The position numbers and the translations under genes are program-made. The notes beneath the pieces were generated by a model. That model did not search any database. It was given only the letters and a program-made list of their open reading frames with translations, and was not told the DNA's origin. Positions 1 to 6,784 of a stretch of DNA of 7,133 bases are shown piece after piece (positions within the stretch are counted from its first letter, which is position 1; every line of letters starts with the position of its first letter). Source of the DNA: Methylacidiphilum caldifontis (GTDB lineage Bacteria; Verrucomicrobiota; Verrucomicrobiia; Methylacidiphilales; CAMAQI01); the NCBI GenBank assembly GCA_945860255.1, contig CAMAQI010000121.1:1-7133 (forward strand), given 5' to 3'.

Positions 1-3000
1 TCGCTTCTAAAAGTTGTTCACGAGAGTTCCGAAGATCGCTTAACTGATTGACGAGATTTTGGTGATGTTTCTCCAAGTCTTCGTATTCGGCAATCGAATC
101 TAAGTTCACAGGACCCATGCTCTCGAGACGTTGACGTTTCTCGGAGACCTCGGCATCGATCATCTGCCAGTCTGGGGTTTGATCCTCTTCGGTAAACTCA
201 GGGAGGTTTTCTAAAGAGAGCTGATAGTGATTTTCGAAACGCTCTCGGAGTGCGTTGAGTTTCATCTCACGTTTGCTGATGGCGACTTCGAGTGAGGTCT
301 TCTTCGATTGGACTTCGGAGAGCTCTCGACGGAAATTACGAAGAATCTGTTCTTGCTCTTGAATCGTCGACTGAAGGCCGGCTTTCATTTCACATTTCGC
401 ATTTAAATGCTCTTCGAGTTCTCGGATCTGAATGTCAGAACTATTTTGCTCCTCAATCGCTTGAGTGATTTCATCGCGCGAGGTTTGAACGCGAGCGCCA
501 TATTCTTCGATCGATTGACGACGTTGAACAAGAGACTCATTGAGTTCGCTAATGCGTAGGTTGGCCTGAATTTGTTGATGGGCGAGGTGATCCCGTTGTT
601 GGGCTTGCGTGGCGAGCTGAACTTTAAGTTCTGAAAGTTCTTGGCGAATGCCTCCCTCTTCATGAAGCAACTCTTCGAGTAGTCGGCCTAACGAGTCACT
701 CTCTTCTTGGGCGGTTTGAATTTGGGCCGTGAGGCTTTCACGTTCGCTGATGAAGATCTGGAGTTTCTCTTGATCGGCCTGATCTTGAGCGATGAGTCGA
801 TTAATATCCGCAAGCAGGGTTTGGACTTGGCGATCGATCTGAACACCGGTTTCCTCAATGGCGTGATGGGATTGACGATGTTTCGTAACTTCAATTTCTT
901 GCTCGTGGGTGCGCTCTTGAATTTGTTGGTATTCGGATTGAAGAGTCGTGAGTTGAACTTGAAGAGTTTCGAAGCGATTTTGTTCGGTTTCGAATTGTGC
1001 GCGAAGGTCGTGAAGTTCAAGGTCAATGACGCGAATCTCATTCTGTCTCAAGAAAAGATCGTAAGTGGCGGCATCATGGCATCCGACTTTAATAAATCCC
1101 TGAGCGGTGATGAGATCTCCTTGGATTGTCGCGACCGTCGCTTCGGGGTAGCGTAGTTTGAGTGCCAACGCTTCATCGATTGACTCTGTGACAAAAGAGT
1201 ATTCCAGAAGTGATTTGAGTAAGGGGATAATCTCCTCTTGCGCCTCGATCTTGAGTAGGGCATGAGAGGGCTCATCAAGCAATGTCGTCGTGTAGGGGCG
1301 AGAGATGTTGCGAAGTGCTAAAGTGACCTGTTTCATCTCACGAGAGTGGAGTGATTGGATCAGTGGTTTCGCTTGCTCCAGATTTTCGAGGATGAGGGCT
1401 TGGGCGTTTTCGCCAAGAAGAAGGGAAATCGCCTTTTCGAATCCGGAATGGACCTGGAAATGATCGGAGAGGAGGCCTGAGAGTTGGAGGGTGAACTCAG
1501 AGGTTTGAATATCGGAGAGGACCTGTTGGAGATCCGGGGAGACCTTCGATCGTTTTTGAACAATTTCAGAGAGGGCTGAGCGCTGGGCCTCTTTTGAATG
1601 AAAGGCTTTTTTCGATTCATCGAGCTGTTGTTGCCCCCCTTTGAATGCTCCTTGGATTGATTGGAGTGATTCGGAGATCGAAGAGCGGCGTGATTTTAAC
1701 GATTGAAGGCTTTCTTCCGTGGAGCTGAGAAGTGACTGGACCTCTTGGCGACGGGCTTCATTGGCTTGGTGGCGCTGATCGAGGAGTCCTTGTTCCGTCT
1801 TGAGATTTTCGAGACGGAAGAGAAAATTCCGTTGTTGCAATTCTAGTGCCGCTGTTTGCTCACGGATCTGATGGAGCTTATTTTGAAGTTTGTTGAGGAA
1901 CTCAAGTTTTTCAGTTCTTTGGAGGTCGATCGTTTGGCGTTTTTGATCGATGGTCCGGAACGACTCCTCTTTCTCTAAACAGGCGGATTCTGTGTTTTGA
2001 ACAATGAGTTGGAGTTCTTGGAGTTGAGTTCCTAAGAAGTTGAGGCTCTCCTCTTGAATGCGGATTTTTTCATCCACTGAAGAGAGTTCGACTTGGGCTT
2101 GATCTTGGAGCTGTTGATACTCGACGATACGGCTTTCATTGCTTTGGATCCGTTGAATCGCCTTTTCTTGAGTGATTCGATGGCTGTTTTGTAAATCACG
2201 GAGTCCGGCGATTGATCGTTCGAGTTCTTCGACCTCAAGACGAATCTGATTCAGTCCTGCCTCTTGACCTTCAATCTGTTGTTCGAAAGAGATTTGTTGG
2301 GAGGAGGAGTCGAGGAGTTGGGCTTGATATTGAGAAAGCTCTAATTGGAGTTCGTCGAATTGATGTTTTCCAAGTTTGAGTTCAAGTCCTTTCAGTTCCT
2401 CGAGTAGTTCTTGGTAGCGTTTTGCTTTACTCGCTTGACGTTGGAGGGAGCCCAGTTGGCGAGAGACCTCTTGGATTTGTGTGTCGAGAATCGTGCTATT
2501 CGCTTCCGCGTGTTCTAATTTACGGAGGGCCTCTTTGCGTTGGCTCTTGTAGCGCGTGATTCCAGCGGCCTCTTCAAAAATTGCACGGCGATCTTCCGGT
2601 CTTGCGGAGAGAATTAAATCGATCTTTCCTTGTTCCATGATCGAGTAGGAGGAGCGTCCGATTCCTGTATCCATGAAGGTTTGTTGAATATCACGGAGGC
2701 GGCACGGTTGTTTGTTGATCTCGTATTCGCTTGATCCATCACGGAAAAGACGGCGGGTGATGGTGATTTCATTGTAGTCGGTTTGGAGGGTTCCTTCGCA
2801 ATCTCCGAAAGTGAGAGAGACCTCCGCCATGCCGAGGGGCTTACGGTTTTCGCTGCCGTTGAAAATGACATCTTGCATTTGACCTCCCCGAAGGGCTTTG
2901 GCCGATTGTTCTCCAAGCACCCAGCGGATCGAATCTAAAACATTACTCTTCCCACATCCATTGGGCCCAACGATCGCTGTGATCCCTTTATGGAATTCGA

Positions 3001-3058
3001 TTTTAGTAGGATCGGAGAAGGATTTGAAACCGTGTACGTTGAGCGCTTTGAGGTACAT
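1..3058 (-). CDS. smc: Chromosome segregation protein SMC, 5' 1019 codons (3' end off window)
   Basis: SMC is the ATPase core of bacterial condensin. It dimerises and, with ScpA and ScpB, compacts and resolves chromosomes. The N-terminus reads MYLKALNVHGFKSF. The N-terminal head holds Walker A GPNGCGKSN at residues 31-39, an arginine-finger-like R57, GIGRSSYSIMEQGKID at about 132-147 with the Q-loop glutamine at 143, and FEEAAGITRYK shortly after. A Q/E/L-rich coiled coil follows (about 170-520). The hinge spans about 525-670, with FEKAISLLLGENAQALILEN at 540-559 and the conserved GDLIT at 647-651. The returning coil reaches MGPVNLDSIAEYEDL near residue 981, the usual lead-in to the C-terminal head. 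The ABC signature and Walker B are therefore off the left edge; full-length SMC is about 1150-1200 residues. I checked the frame codon by codon and found no internal stop. The ATG at 3058 gives the canonical family N-terminus, but no Shine-Dalgarno is visible upstream. Family identity is certain; scpA and scpB are not in view. Confidence 0.97.
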   Translation of the reverse strand, partial: MYLKALNVHGFKSFSDPTKIEFHKGITAIVGPNGCGKSNVLDSIRWVLGEQSAKALRGGQMQDVIFNGSENRKPLGMAEVSLTFGDCEGTLQTDYNEITITRRLFRDGSSEYEINKQPCRLRDIQQTFMDTGIGRSSYSIMEQGKIDLILSARPEDRRAIFEEAAGITRYKSQRKEALRKLEHAEANSTILDTQIQEVSRQLGSLQRQASKAKRYQELLEELKGLELKLGKHQFDELQLELSQYQAQLLDSSSQQISFEQQIEGQEAGLNQIRLEVEELERSIAGLRDLQNSHRITQEKAIQRIQSNESRIVEYQQLQDQAQVELSSVDEKIRIQEESLNFLGTQLQELQLIVQNTESACLEKEESFRTIDQKRQTIDLQRTEKLEFLNKLQNKLHQIREQTAALELQQRNFLFRLENLKTEQGLLDQRHQANEARRQEVQSLLSSTEESLQSLKSRRSSISESLQSIQGAFKGGQQQLDESKKAFHSKEAQRSALSEIVQKRSKVSPDLQQVLSDIQTSEFTLQLSGLLSDHFQVHSGFEKAISLLLGENAQALILENLEQAKPLIQSLHSREMKQVTLALRNISRPYTTTLLDEPSHALLKIEAQEEIIPLLKSLLEYSFVTESIDEALALKLRYPEATVATIQGDLITAQGFIKVGCHDAATYDLFLRQNEIRVIDLELHDLRAQFETEQNRFETLQVQLTTLQSEYQQIQERTHEQEIEVTKHRQSHHAIEETGVQIDRQVQTLLADINRLIAQDQADQEKLQIFISERESLTAQIQTAQEESDSLGRLLEELLHEEGGIRQELSELKVQLATQAQQRDHLAHQQIQANLRISELNESLVQRRQSIEEYGARVQTSRDEITQAIEEQNSSDIQIRELEEHLNAKCEMKAGLQSTIQEQEQILRNFRRELSEVQSKKTSLEVAISKREMKLNALRERFENHYQLSLENLPEFTEEDQTPDWQMIDAEVSEKRQRLESMGPVNLDSIAEYEDLEKHHQNLVNQLSDLRNSREQLLEA

Positions 3059-3134
3059 AATAAAAGTGATAAAAGCGGAGAAAAGGAGTAAGACAAGAAA
3101 AAGATTAACCACAACTAATAGTATAAGAAAATTT

Positions 3135-3160
3135 AATATACACTATATGTAGTGTATATT
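3135..3160. promoter_or_regulatory. Perfect 11-bp inverted repeat, candidate operator upstream of smc
   Basis: The arms AATATACACTA (3135-3145) and TAGTGTATATT (3150-3160) are exact reverse complements around a 4-base centre, TATG. There is no T-run after a GC stem on either strand, so it resembles a dimeric-regulator site rather than a terminator. It lies about 77 bases upstream of the smc start. It would cover the -35 zone of a minus-strand promoter with TATACT at 3125-3120, and it abuts the TTGACT box of the plus-strand promoter candidate. The symmetry is seen directly; the operator role is inferred. Part of the symmetry could reflect AT-rich composition. Confidence 0.45.
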
Positions 3161-3187
3161 GACTGAAAACGCTATCCTCTTTAAAAC
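3159..3187 (+). promoter_or_regulatory. Candidate sigma70-type promoter reading away from smc
   Basis: A TTGACT box at 3159-3164 (five of six to TTGACA) is followed after exactly 17 bases by TAAAAC at 3182-3187 (four of six to TATAAT). Transcription would start near 3194 and run through the hairpin, tandem repeat and three-way-junction element towards the leuC terminator hairpin. No protein gene lies downstream on this strand before the convergent leuC, so a product would be non-coding. Matches of this quality also occur by chance in AT-rich DNA, so this is only a candidate. Confidence 0.35.
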
Positions 3188-3252
3188 GAGTAAGTTACGT
3201 AAACTTTATCAGTGAAAACAAGTAAAAAGAGAGAGTAAAAGAGGGTTGAATA

Positions 3253-3280
3253 AACCGAGATTCCTCATGGGAGATCGGTT
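3253..3280 (+). other. Small hairpin with a tandem G-A internal loop
   Basis: AACCGA (3253-3258) pairs with TCGGTT (3275-3280). Inside it, GA (3259-3260) faces GA (3273-3274), a possible tandem sheared G-A motif in RNA. TTCC (3261-3264) then pairs with GGGA (3269-3272) around the loop TCAT. The one wobble (T3262 with G3271) and the G-A pairs form only if the plus strand is the RNA. On the minus strand they become A-C and T/C mismatches. The function is unknown. Confidence 0.35.
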
Positions 3281-3331
3281 CTCATGGAATGCATTGGGGT
3301 GAGCTTAAAAACAATGAATCGAGCCGCAAGA

Positions 3332-3349
3332 GAACGCAAAGAACGCAAA
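3332..3349. repeat. Perfect tandem duplication of the 9-mer GAACGCAAA
   Basis: GAACGCAAA occurs twice head to tail (3332-3340 and 3341-3349). A degenerate relative, GAGCCGCAA, precedes it at 3321-3329, and an AAT-rich run follows. From memory, CGCAAAGAACGCAAAG-like strings recur in intergenic DNA of several bacterial groups, so this may be a piece of a dispersed repeat. That last point is not verifiable from this window. Confidence 0.6.
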
Positions 3350-3360
3350 ATAATAATAAA

Positions 3361-3485
3361 CCCATTTCTTGCTTGCGTTAGGAATCCATCGGGACCCCGA
3401 CACGAGTCGGGGTCCCAGTATAAAGAGATCACCTTTTGGTGATCGCTTTTGAGATGTAAATCGATTTCTAATGCAAGAAATGCGG
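3361..3485 (+). ncRNA. 125-base three-way-junction element: candidate structured RNA or MITE-like repeat
   Basis: The two ends pair in a long closing helix. The base is CCCATTTCTTGC (3361-3372) with GCAAGAAATG-c-GG (3473-3485). After an internal loop, TTAGGAATC (3378-3386) pairs with GATTTCTAA (3463-3471) through one G-U, and CATC (3387-3390) pairs with GATG (3453-3456). Enclosed are a very stable hairpin with arms GGGACCCCGAC (3391-3401) and GTCGGGGTCCC (3406-3416) around the loop ACGA, and a second hairpin, GATCACC (3427-3433) with GGTGATC (3438-3444), around TTTT. The wobble favours the plus strand as the RNA. ATAAA occurs immediately outside both ends, which would also suit an inserted palindromic repeat with a 5-bp target duplication. 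I do not recognise it as 6S RNA, tmRNA, RNase P RNA, SRP RNA or a riboswitch class I can recall. The structure is seen directly; both roles are inferred. Confidence 0.45.
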
Positions 3486-3487
3486 AT

Positions 3488-3525
3488 AAAACAAAATAGC
3501 CCCATTTTTTAGAATGGGGCTATTT
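3488..3525 (-). terminator. Intrinsic terminator of leuC
   Basis: A perfect 13-bp stem pairs AAATAGCCCCATT (3494-3506) with AATGGGGCTATTT (3513-3525) around a 6-base loop. Reading on the minus strand it is followed by TTTTGTTTT, and it sits 24 bases past the leuC stop codon, so it is the natural end of the leuC transcript. On the plus strand the hairpin is followed by CCTTTCC, a poor U-tract, so stopping a plus-strand RNA here would be less efficient. Confidence 0.88.
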
Positions 3526-3549
3526 CCTTTCCAGATGAAAGAGGATTGA

Positions 3550-4923
3550 TTAATTCGGAATATATTCCCGAGGATCGGTTATTCTTCCGGTTAAGGCCGA
3601 AGCGGCCACGGTGTATGGGGAGGCCAAAAAGACTTTCGACTCTTTGTTTCCCATACGTCCCGGGAAGTTTCGGTTCGTTGCCGAGATACAGTTCATGGGG
3701 GTATTTAAACGACCAAAGGTATCTTGGGGTCCGCCTAAGCAAGCGGCACAAGAGGCATTTTCAGTCATCTGAACGCCAGAACTTTCAAGGACATCCCACA
3801 TCGTTTTGCCATCAATCGTTAAGGCCTTCAATTCACGAACCACATCCGGAGTTGCTGGAACGCCAATGGTATCGATCTTGACGGTTTTGCCACGAATAAT
3901 TTCTGCAAAGGCTAAAAAGTCGGAGGTTTTACCGCCGGTACAGGAGCCGATGTAGGCTCGATCTAATTTAATATGACCGAGTTCTTTGGCGAGGGCGCGA
4001 TTCCCTGGATCGGGATGCTGAGCAATGGTTGGCTCGAGCTTGGATAAATCGACTTTAGCATCGTAGCAGAATTTTTGATCCTGATCGAGATCGACAGGAG
4101 TAAAGGTGCTCTTTGTTCCATTGGATGAGGTCCGATCGTTGACATATGCAAGAGTCTGATCGTCACAAGGGAAAATCCCGTTTTTCCCTCCTGCTTCGAT
4201 CGCCATATTGGTGATTGTCATTCGATCATCCATATCGAGCGAGGAGACTCCAGGTCCTTCGTATTGCATTGCACGATACGTTGCCCCCTCGAAGCCGATC
4301 ATTCCAATAATATGAAGAATCACATCTTTAGCCATGACTCCTTTAGGGATTTCACCCTCCAAGTAGAAGCGCATCGTTTCAGGGACTTTCAAAAGAAGCT
4401 TTCCGGTTCCCAAAACAAATCCGGCATCCGTATTACCGATCCCTGTTGCAAATTGATTAAAGGCCCCCGCCATGCAGGTATGGCTGTCGGTTCCCAAAAG
4501 AATTTCTCCAGGACGAAGATGTCCACGATAGGCAAGAGCGGTATGGCAGACCCCGCCGAAGTTTTTGCCGTATTGTTGTTTGAGGAGACCTTTGGTTGAA
4601 TCAAATTTCCAAGAGCCGTTGATGTCGTCTATGACGTCGTAAAAATAGGGGAGTTCCTGTTCACGAACAAATTCGCGCAGGATATCGACGTTGCGATTGG
4701 ACATCGAATCAGAGGTAAAAATATAGTGATCGGGAATAATCACGACACGGTTTTTATCCCAGACTTTGGCGGTCTTTCCAAATTCACGTTTAAAGACTCC
4801 GATCGTTCCTGGGCCACAGACATCGTGAGTCATGAGTACATCGACATTCACCCAAACGTTGTCTCCAGGTTGGACAAAAGTTTTGCCAGAGGCACGGGCG
4901 AGAAGTTTTTCGGTCAAGGTCAT
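3550..4923 (-). CDS. leuC: 3-isopropylmalate dehydratase large subunit (aconitase family)
   Basis: With the small subunit LeuD, LeuC isomerises 2-isopropylmalate to 3-isopropylmalate in leucine synthesis, using a cytoplasmic [4Fe-4S] cluster. The protein has 457 residues, near the usual 420-470. Visible aconitase-superfamily landmarks are PDHYIFT (64-70), GTDSHTCMAGAF (144-155), GSCTGG with cluster ligand C328, CAACLGGP with ligands C392 and C395, and NRNFPGRMG (417-425) for substrate binding. All three cluster cysteines are present. The GSCTGGK and CAACLGGP variants, in place of the GSCTNGR typical of many bacteria, resemble plant and PVC-type enzymes as I remember them. The protein lacks the C-terminal swivel domain, so it needs a separate LeuD, which is absent here. 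The neighbouring divergent ilvD supports a leucine role; homoaconitase or a related isomerase cannot be excluded from sequence alone. The ATG at 4923 gives the expected MTLTEKLLARASG start; no Shine-Dalgarno is apparent. Confidence 0.9.
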   Translation of the reverse strand: MTLTEKLLARASGKTFVQPGDNVWVNVDVLMTHDVCGPGTIGVFKREFGKTAKVWDKNRVVIIPDHYIFTSDSMSNRNVDILREFVREQELPYFYDVIDDINGSWKFDSTKGLLKQQYGKNFGGVCHTALAYRGHLRPGEILLGTDSHTCMAGAFNQFATGIGNTDAGFVLGTGKLLLKVPETMRFYLEGEIPKGVMAKDVILHIIGMIGFEGATYRAMQYEGPGVSSLDMDDRMTITNMAIEAGGKNGIFPCDDQTLAYVNDRTSSNGTKSTFTPVDLDQDQKFCYDAKVDLSKLEPTIAQHPDPGNRALAKELGHIKLDRAYIGSCTGGKTSDFLAFAEIIRGKTVKIDTIGVPATPDVVRELKALTIDGKTMWDVLESSGVQMTENASCAACLGGPQDTFGRLNTPMNCISATNRNFPGRMGNKESKVFLASPYTVAASALTGRITDPREYIPN

Positions 4924-5050
4924 AGGGTTAGAACGCTAGTAGCGAGAGAGGGTTATGACAAATGAAAAAAACCACTAATTACTTGCGTCACGGGCTCGAA
5001 TCCAAAAAATAGGTTGATTCCATTCGTGGAGCTTGCATTCTCAGCGGTCT
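4924..5050. promoter_or_regulatory. Divergent leuC/ilvD control region
   Basis: These 127 bases separate the two start codons and must hold both promoters and leaders. I see no convincing -35/-10 pair on either strand, no clear leader peptide rich in Leu, Ile or Val codons, and no attenuator hairpin with a T-run. A short palindrome, CGCTA-g-TAGCG (4934-4944), lies just upstream of the leuC start, and there is a run of seven A at 4965-4971. Shared control of the two genes is plausible from the layout but is not shown by any site I can name. Confidence 0.4.
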
Positions 5051-6766
5051 ATGTCAAAGAAAGCAAACACGCAAAAAGATATTACACGTCAGTTCTCCGC
5101 TCCCGTTTTAGATGGCTACGAGAGAGCGGCAAGTCGGGCGATGCTTTATCCGTTGGGTTATAAAACCGCTGATTTTTCAAAGTCTCAAATCGGAATTGCT
5201 TCGACTTGGAGTAATGTCACTCCTTGTAACATGCATATTGATAAGCTGGCTATTGAGGCCGGAATCGGGGCCGATGAGGCGGGGGCTAAATCAAGCATTT
5301 TTAATACGATTACCGTATCTGACGGTATTTCAATGGGAACAGAGGGGATGAAGTATTCTCTCGTTTCTCGAGAGGTGATTGCCGATTCGATTGAGACGGT
5401 GATGGGATGTCAAGGCTTTGACGGATTGGTGGCGATTGGGGGATGCGATAAGAATATGCCTGGCTGTATGCTGGCGATTGCCCGTTTGAATCGTCCCGCT
5501 GTTTTTGTTTATGGAGGAACGATTCTTCCTGGATGCGTGAATAAGCAAGATGCCGATGTCGTGACTGTTTTTGAAGCGGTCGGAAAAAGAGCCAATGATC
5601 AAATTGATGATAAGGAATTGGCAAAAATCGAAGGATGCTCCATCCCCGGACCGGGCTCCTGTGGGGGAATGTATACAGCGAATACGATGGCTTCAGCCAT
5701 TGAAGCCCTGGGGATGAGTTTGCCGAATAGCTCGGCTCAGGTGGCCGTTTCCTCGCATAAAAAAGAGGACTCACGGAAGGCAGGAGCTGCGGTTTTAAAT
5801 CTTTTGAAGAAGGGGATTTGTCCTCGGGATATCATGACCAAAAAGGCCTTTGAAAATGCGATCACGGTCGTGATTGCTTTAGGGGGTTCTACGAATGCGG
5901 TTCTGCATTTATTGGCGATGGCCAACGCCGCCAAGGTAAAGCTTTCGATCGATGATTTTACACGGATTGGAAAGAAGGTTCCTGTTTTAGGGGATCTCAA
6001 GCCGAGCGGTAAATATATGATGGCCTCGCTTGTCGGAATCGGCGGGCTTCCTCCGTTGATGAAAAGACTTTTAGAGCGGGGACTCTTGCATGGGGATTGT
6101 ATGACCGTGACAGGAAAGACGGTGGCCGAGAATCTCAAGGGAGTTTCCGATTACCCTGCCGGTCAGGATATTATTCGTAGTTTTGATCATCCGGTTAAAA
6201 AGGATTCTCATTTGGTGATTCTTTATGGAAATCTTGCGGCTCAAGGGGCCGTTGCGAAGATTAGCGGTAAAGAGGGGCTACGATTTGAAGGAAAGGCTAA
6301 GGTTTATAATTCAGAAGAAACGGCCTTGCAGGCGATTTTATACGGTAAAGTGAAGAAGGGGGATGTTGTTGTGATCCGCTATGAGGGACCTAAAGGGGGA
6401 CCGGGAATGCGCGAGATGCTTTCACCGACTTCTGCGATTATGGGACGAGGACTTGGAAAAGAGGTCGCTTTGATTACCGACGGACGGTTTTCGGGGGGAA
6501 GTCACGGCTTTGTGGTCGGACATGTCTCACCGGAAGCCTATGTCGGTGGGCCATTGGCACTTGTAGAAAATGGAGATAAGATCGTGATTGATGCTGAAAA
6601 ACGATCCCTCGATCTCGGAGTTTCTGCGAAAGAGTTAAAGGCTCGTTTGAAGAAATGGAAGAAACCGGCTCCTCGTTATACCTCAGGGGTATTGGCGAAG
6701 TTCGCTCATCTCACCTCATCGGCGCACTACGGGGCGATCACCGATGGAAATTTGAATTTGGAATAG
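5051..6766 (+). CDS. ilvD: Dihydroxy-acid dehydratase
   Basis: IlvD dehydrates 2,3-dihydroxy-isovalerate and 2,3-dihydroxy-3-methylvalerate to the keto acids that lead to valine, leucine and isoleucine. It is a cytoplasmic Fe-S, Mg-dependent enzyme. The 571 residues match the shorter IlvD forms (about 555-620). The three family cysteines are C59 in TPCNMH, C132 in GGCDKNMPG and C204 in GPGSCGGM. K134 after CD is the usual carbamylated Mg-binding lysine, and S481 in DGRFSGGSHG is the proposed catalytic base. GGSTNAVLHLLA, GDLKPSGKYM and GPKGGPGMREMLSPTSAI complete a full-length family pattern with no break. I chose the ATG at 5051 (MSKKANTQ). An in-frame TTG at 5033 would add six residues, but the GGAG at 5028-5031 sits too close to it and about 19 bases from the ATG, so neither start has a good ribosome site. 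The gene is divergent from leuC, and the pathway link is direct. Confidence 0.95.
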   Translation: MSKKANTQKDITRQFSAPVLDGYERAASRAMLYPLGYKTADFSKSQIGIASTWSNVTPCNMHIDKLAIEAGIGADEAGAKSSIFNTITVSDGISMGTEGMKYSLVSREVIADSIETVMGCQGFDGLVAIGGCDKNMPGCMLAIARLNRPAVFVYGGTILPGCVNKQDADVVTVFEAVGKRANDQIDDKELAKIEGCSIPGPGSCGGMYTANTMASAIEALGMSLPNSSAQVAVSSHKKEDSRKAGAAVLNLLKKGICPRDIMTKKAFENAITVVIALGGSTNAVLHLLAMANAAKVKLSIDDFTRIGKKVPVLGDLKPSGKYMMASLVGIGGLPPLMKRLLERGLLHGDCMTVTGKTVAENLKGVSDYPAGQDIIRSFDHPVKKDSHLVILYGNLAAQGAVAKISGKEGLRFEGKAKVYNSEETALQAILYGKVKKGDVVVIRYEGPKGGPGMREMLSPTSAIMGRGLGKEVALITDGRFSGGSHGFVVGHVSPEAYVGGPLALVENGDKIVIDAEKRSLDLGVSAKELKARLKKWKKPAPRYTSGVLAKFAHLTSSAHYGAITDGNLNLE

Positions 6767-6784
6767 GAATTTGGTCGATTTGCA

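Larger units (their letters stand above)
3059..3493. other. 435-base intergenic region between smc and leuC, no credible ORF
   Basis: No reading frame here has a recognisable protein or a convincing start. The short open frames are antisense extensions or run through hairpins. The region is AT-rich near smc and carries, from low to high coordinate, a palindrome, a plus-strand promoter candidate, a small hairpin, a 9-bp tandem repeat and a 125-base structured element; each is listed separately. On the minus strand the region is the smc upstream sequence and begins just past the leuC terminator, so smc should have its own promoter here. A minus-strand TATACT at 3125-3120 is a possible -10 for smc, but the matching -35 position is poor. 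Confidence 0.75.

Noticed and set aside
707..1156. 149-codon plus-strand ORF antisense to smc
   Set aside because: It lies wholly opposite the SMC hinge and coiled-coil codons, has no recognisable motif and no ribosome site, and is explained by the biased codon use of smc on the other strand.
2898..3152. 84-codon plus-strand ORF crossing the smc start
   Set aside because: Most of it is antisense to the Walker A region of smc, and its end is low-complexity Lys/Arg/Thr sequence. There is no family resemblance.
3305..3505. 66-codon minus-strand ORF in the smc-leuC gap
   Set aside because: It reads straight through the tandem repeat, both hairpins and the leuC terminator stem. The translation shows no domain, so the frame is incidental to the structured DNA.
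4955..4978. Short ORF MTNEKNH as a leader peptide for ilvD
   Set aside because: It has no leucine, isoleucine or valine codons, no ribosome site, and no downstream attenuator hairpin with a T-run.
4953..4983. Possible ilvD promoter (ATGACA ... TAATTA)
   Set aside because: The spacing is 15 bases at the best -10 match, and that box agrees with the consensus at too few positions.
4989..5003. tRNA T-arm-like string GGGCTCGAATCC upstream of ilvD
   Set aside because: The flanking bases do not form a T-stem, an acceptor stem or any anticodon arm. It is too short to support a tRNA or a tRNA remnant.
5310..5774. 154-codon minus-strand ORF inside ilvD
   Set aside because: It is antisense to the conserved IlvD Fe-S motifs. 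Its Ser/Arg/Pro-rich translation looks like no known protein.
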